Below are positions 62,897 to 64,000 of a DNA stretch of 64,000 nt, piece by piece. The DNA is from Arabidopsis thaliana (lineage: Eukaryota; Streptophyta; Magnoliopsida; Brassicales; Brassicaceae). The notes below the pieces were generated by a model that was given only the letters and a program-made list of their open reading frames with translations, did no database searches and was not told the origin of the DNA. Where the stretch lies: positions 8,247,001 to 8,311,000 of the forward strand of contig NC_003075.7 of NCBI RefSeq assembly GCF_000001735.4, written 5' to 3'. Within the stretch, counting starts at the first letter, position 1; each line of letters starts with the position of its first letter. The translations under genes and the position numbers were made by a program.

Positions 62897-63481
62897 AACG
62901 GTTCATCAAAATTTTGTAGATTTGATGACTCAGCTACCAGCCCCGTGTGAATTTTGTTCCTGTGATATTACACGCGGTTAACTATTTTTCACGTTTTTGT
63001 ATCAGTTTTATCCTCTAAGAGATAATATTATTCACTAACAAAGTATTAATTCAAGTTCTAAATGGGTAAAAAAAAATGCATAAAACACATGAAACAAAAT
63101 TATGGGAAAAACATGGAGAAAATAGTTGCATGAATTCTTTAAATAAATTGTCAAATTAACCCATCATACATCTAGGGTTGGACTTTTCTTTAAAGTTCAT
63201 TTCTTCAAAGTGTTCACTTTTAACAAATAAAAAAACTAACTTCATGGATTCAATATGGGCCGAACTAAAGCCCAGTAAGCCCAATTCAATTTAATTCTAT
63301 TTTCTTCTTCTTCTTCTAGGGACTTGTAGTACAGTAAGAACTTTCGTACGTTTCTCGCAAACAAAACACGAAAACTTACGCTTCTGGAATTGAATCCAAA
63401 TCGAGAATTTCCTTTACAATGCTCTAAATTCGTCTGTTATGTTGAATCCTTCGTAAGAGAGTAGAATCGAAGACGAATCAA
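62897..63481. other. 3'UTR spacer and BET12 promoter
   Basis: No gene supported. It holds the 3' end of the small unknown gene and the BET12 promoter and leader (CTTCTTCTTCTTCT tract near 63304). Confidence 0.5.
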
Positions 63482-63949
63482 ATGAACTTTCGAAGGTTTG
63501 ATCTATTGATCTCTTCCTCTGCATTCGAATCCTGTTTTTATGTAGATTCATCAATGTTTAACAAATGATATTGATTCTGCTCTCGATCGAATTTGATCTA
63601 GATCTCTTCACAATCTCCAGATTCACTCTTTCTGAAATCTTAGTTTTTTGAATCACCGACATTCGAATTCCTGATTCTGAGTCATTGACCTAATTCTAGA
63701 GTTCTAATTACAGTTTTCCAGATTTTGAATTGAGTGTATCCAACTAGAATTGGAGAAAATTGGATCTGATTAAGAACCAATGGTTTTGATTTCTGTAGGG
63801 AGAATCGTGCTTCGAGAACGTCTCTCTTTGATGGCCTTGATGGACTTGAAGAAGGTCGCTTGAGAGCTTCTTCTTCGTATGCTCATGACGAACGTGATAA
63901 TGATGAAGCTTTGGAAAATCTTCAGGACAGAGTTTCGTTTCTCAAGAGA
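63482..63949 (+). CDS. BET12: BET1-type SNARE, first coding exons only (cut by window end)
   Basis: Coding exon 1 is 63482-63495 (ATG AAC TTT CGA AG) and exon 2 is 63799-63949. Together they give 55 residues: MNFRRENRASRTSLFDGLDG...SSSYAHDERDNDEALENLQDRVSFLKR. The end matches the start of the BET1 Qc-SNARE helix (NDEALENLQDRV). A GTATGT donor follows at 63950 and the rest lies outside the window. BET1 SNAREs act in ER-Golgi vesicle fusion. By order and sequence it is AT4G14455 (BET12). Confidence 0.88.
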
Positions 63950-64000
63950 GTATGTTTCTTTCATCTATATAACTAAAGAATCAAAATATCAACACAAGCA

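Overview
The window is plant nuclear DNA and I read it as Arabidopsis thaliana chromosome 4. It has short GT-AG introns, AT-rich spacers, two cytosolic-type tRNA genes, a plant TIR-NBS-LRR gene and many recognisable Arabidopsis proteins. The gene order matches what I remember of the interval AT4G14330 to AT4G14455. The spliced 670-residue product at 47.7-51.4 kb agrees with the ACD6 protein of the Col-0 reference as I recall it. Locus names come from memory. Coordinates and splice junctions were worked out from the bases, and every multi-exon gene below keeps an open frame through the junctions given.

Layout. 0-13 kb: the 3' end of a + strand gene, then on the - strand a casein kinase I gene (CKL11), the SF3B5 splicing factor gene, and an NDR-type AGC kinase; a tRNA-His gene lies between the last two. 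13-20.8 kb: a gene-poor block with a fold-back MITE, a broken RNase H-like retroelement gene, a tandem array of roughly 0.84-1.1 kb units carrying a DNA-transposon insertion, and a stranded N-terminal piece of a nitrate transporter (NRT2.5-like). 20.8-36.4 kb, all - strand: PMT3 methyltransferase, XBAT34 E3 ligase, a PH-RCC1-FYVE-BRX (PRAF) protein and a TIR-NBS-LRR immune receptor. 38.8-41.6 kb: a DUF761 protein (+) and the NuA4 subunit EAF6 (-).

42.8-51.4 kb is the ACD6 cluster: two tandem ankyrin plus four-transmembrane (PGG domain) genes, AT4G14390 and ACD6. A fragment of EAF6 lies between them, so the duplicated block began inside EAF6. ACD6 differs from its neighbour by a 1.47 kb AT-rich first coding intron and by a promoter whose roughly 290-310 bp core, TATA box included, is tandemly repeated. 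With the TIR-NBS-LRR gene 6 kb away and an HR-like lesion-inducing family gene 5 kb downstream, the interval is rich in defence and cell-death genes.

53-64 kb: bHLH104 (iron-deficiency regulator), a tRNA-Thr gene, the lesion-inducing family membrane protein, two tandem intronless peroxisomal enoyl-CoA isomerase genes (IBR10/ECI2 and ECI3), a small unknown protein gene, and the first coding exons of the SNARE gene BET12, cut by the window edge. A hAT-type MITE with an 8-bp target duplication sits at 61.5 kb.

The genes are independent transcription units. The real themes are local duplication (ACD6 cluster, isomerase pair, repeat array, SF3B5 intron, ACD6 promoter) and captured gene fragments. 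I did not find a clearly new biological system. The most informative unusual structure is the ACD6 duplication with its repeated promoter and private intron.
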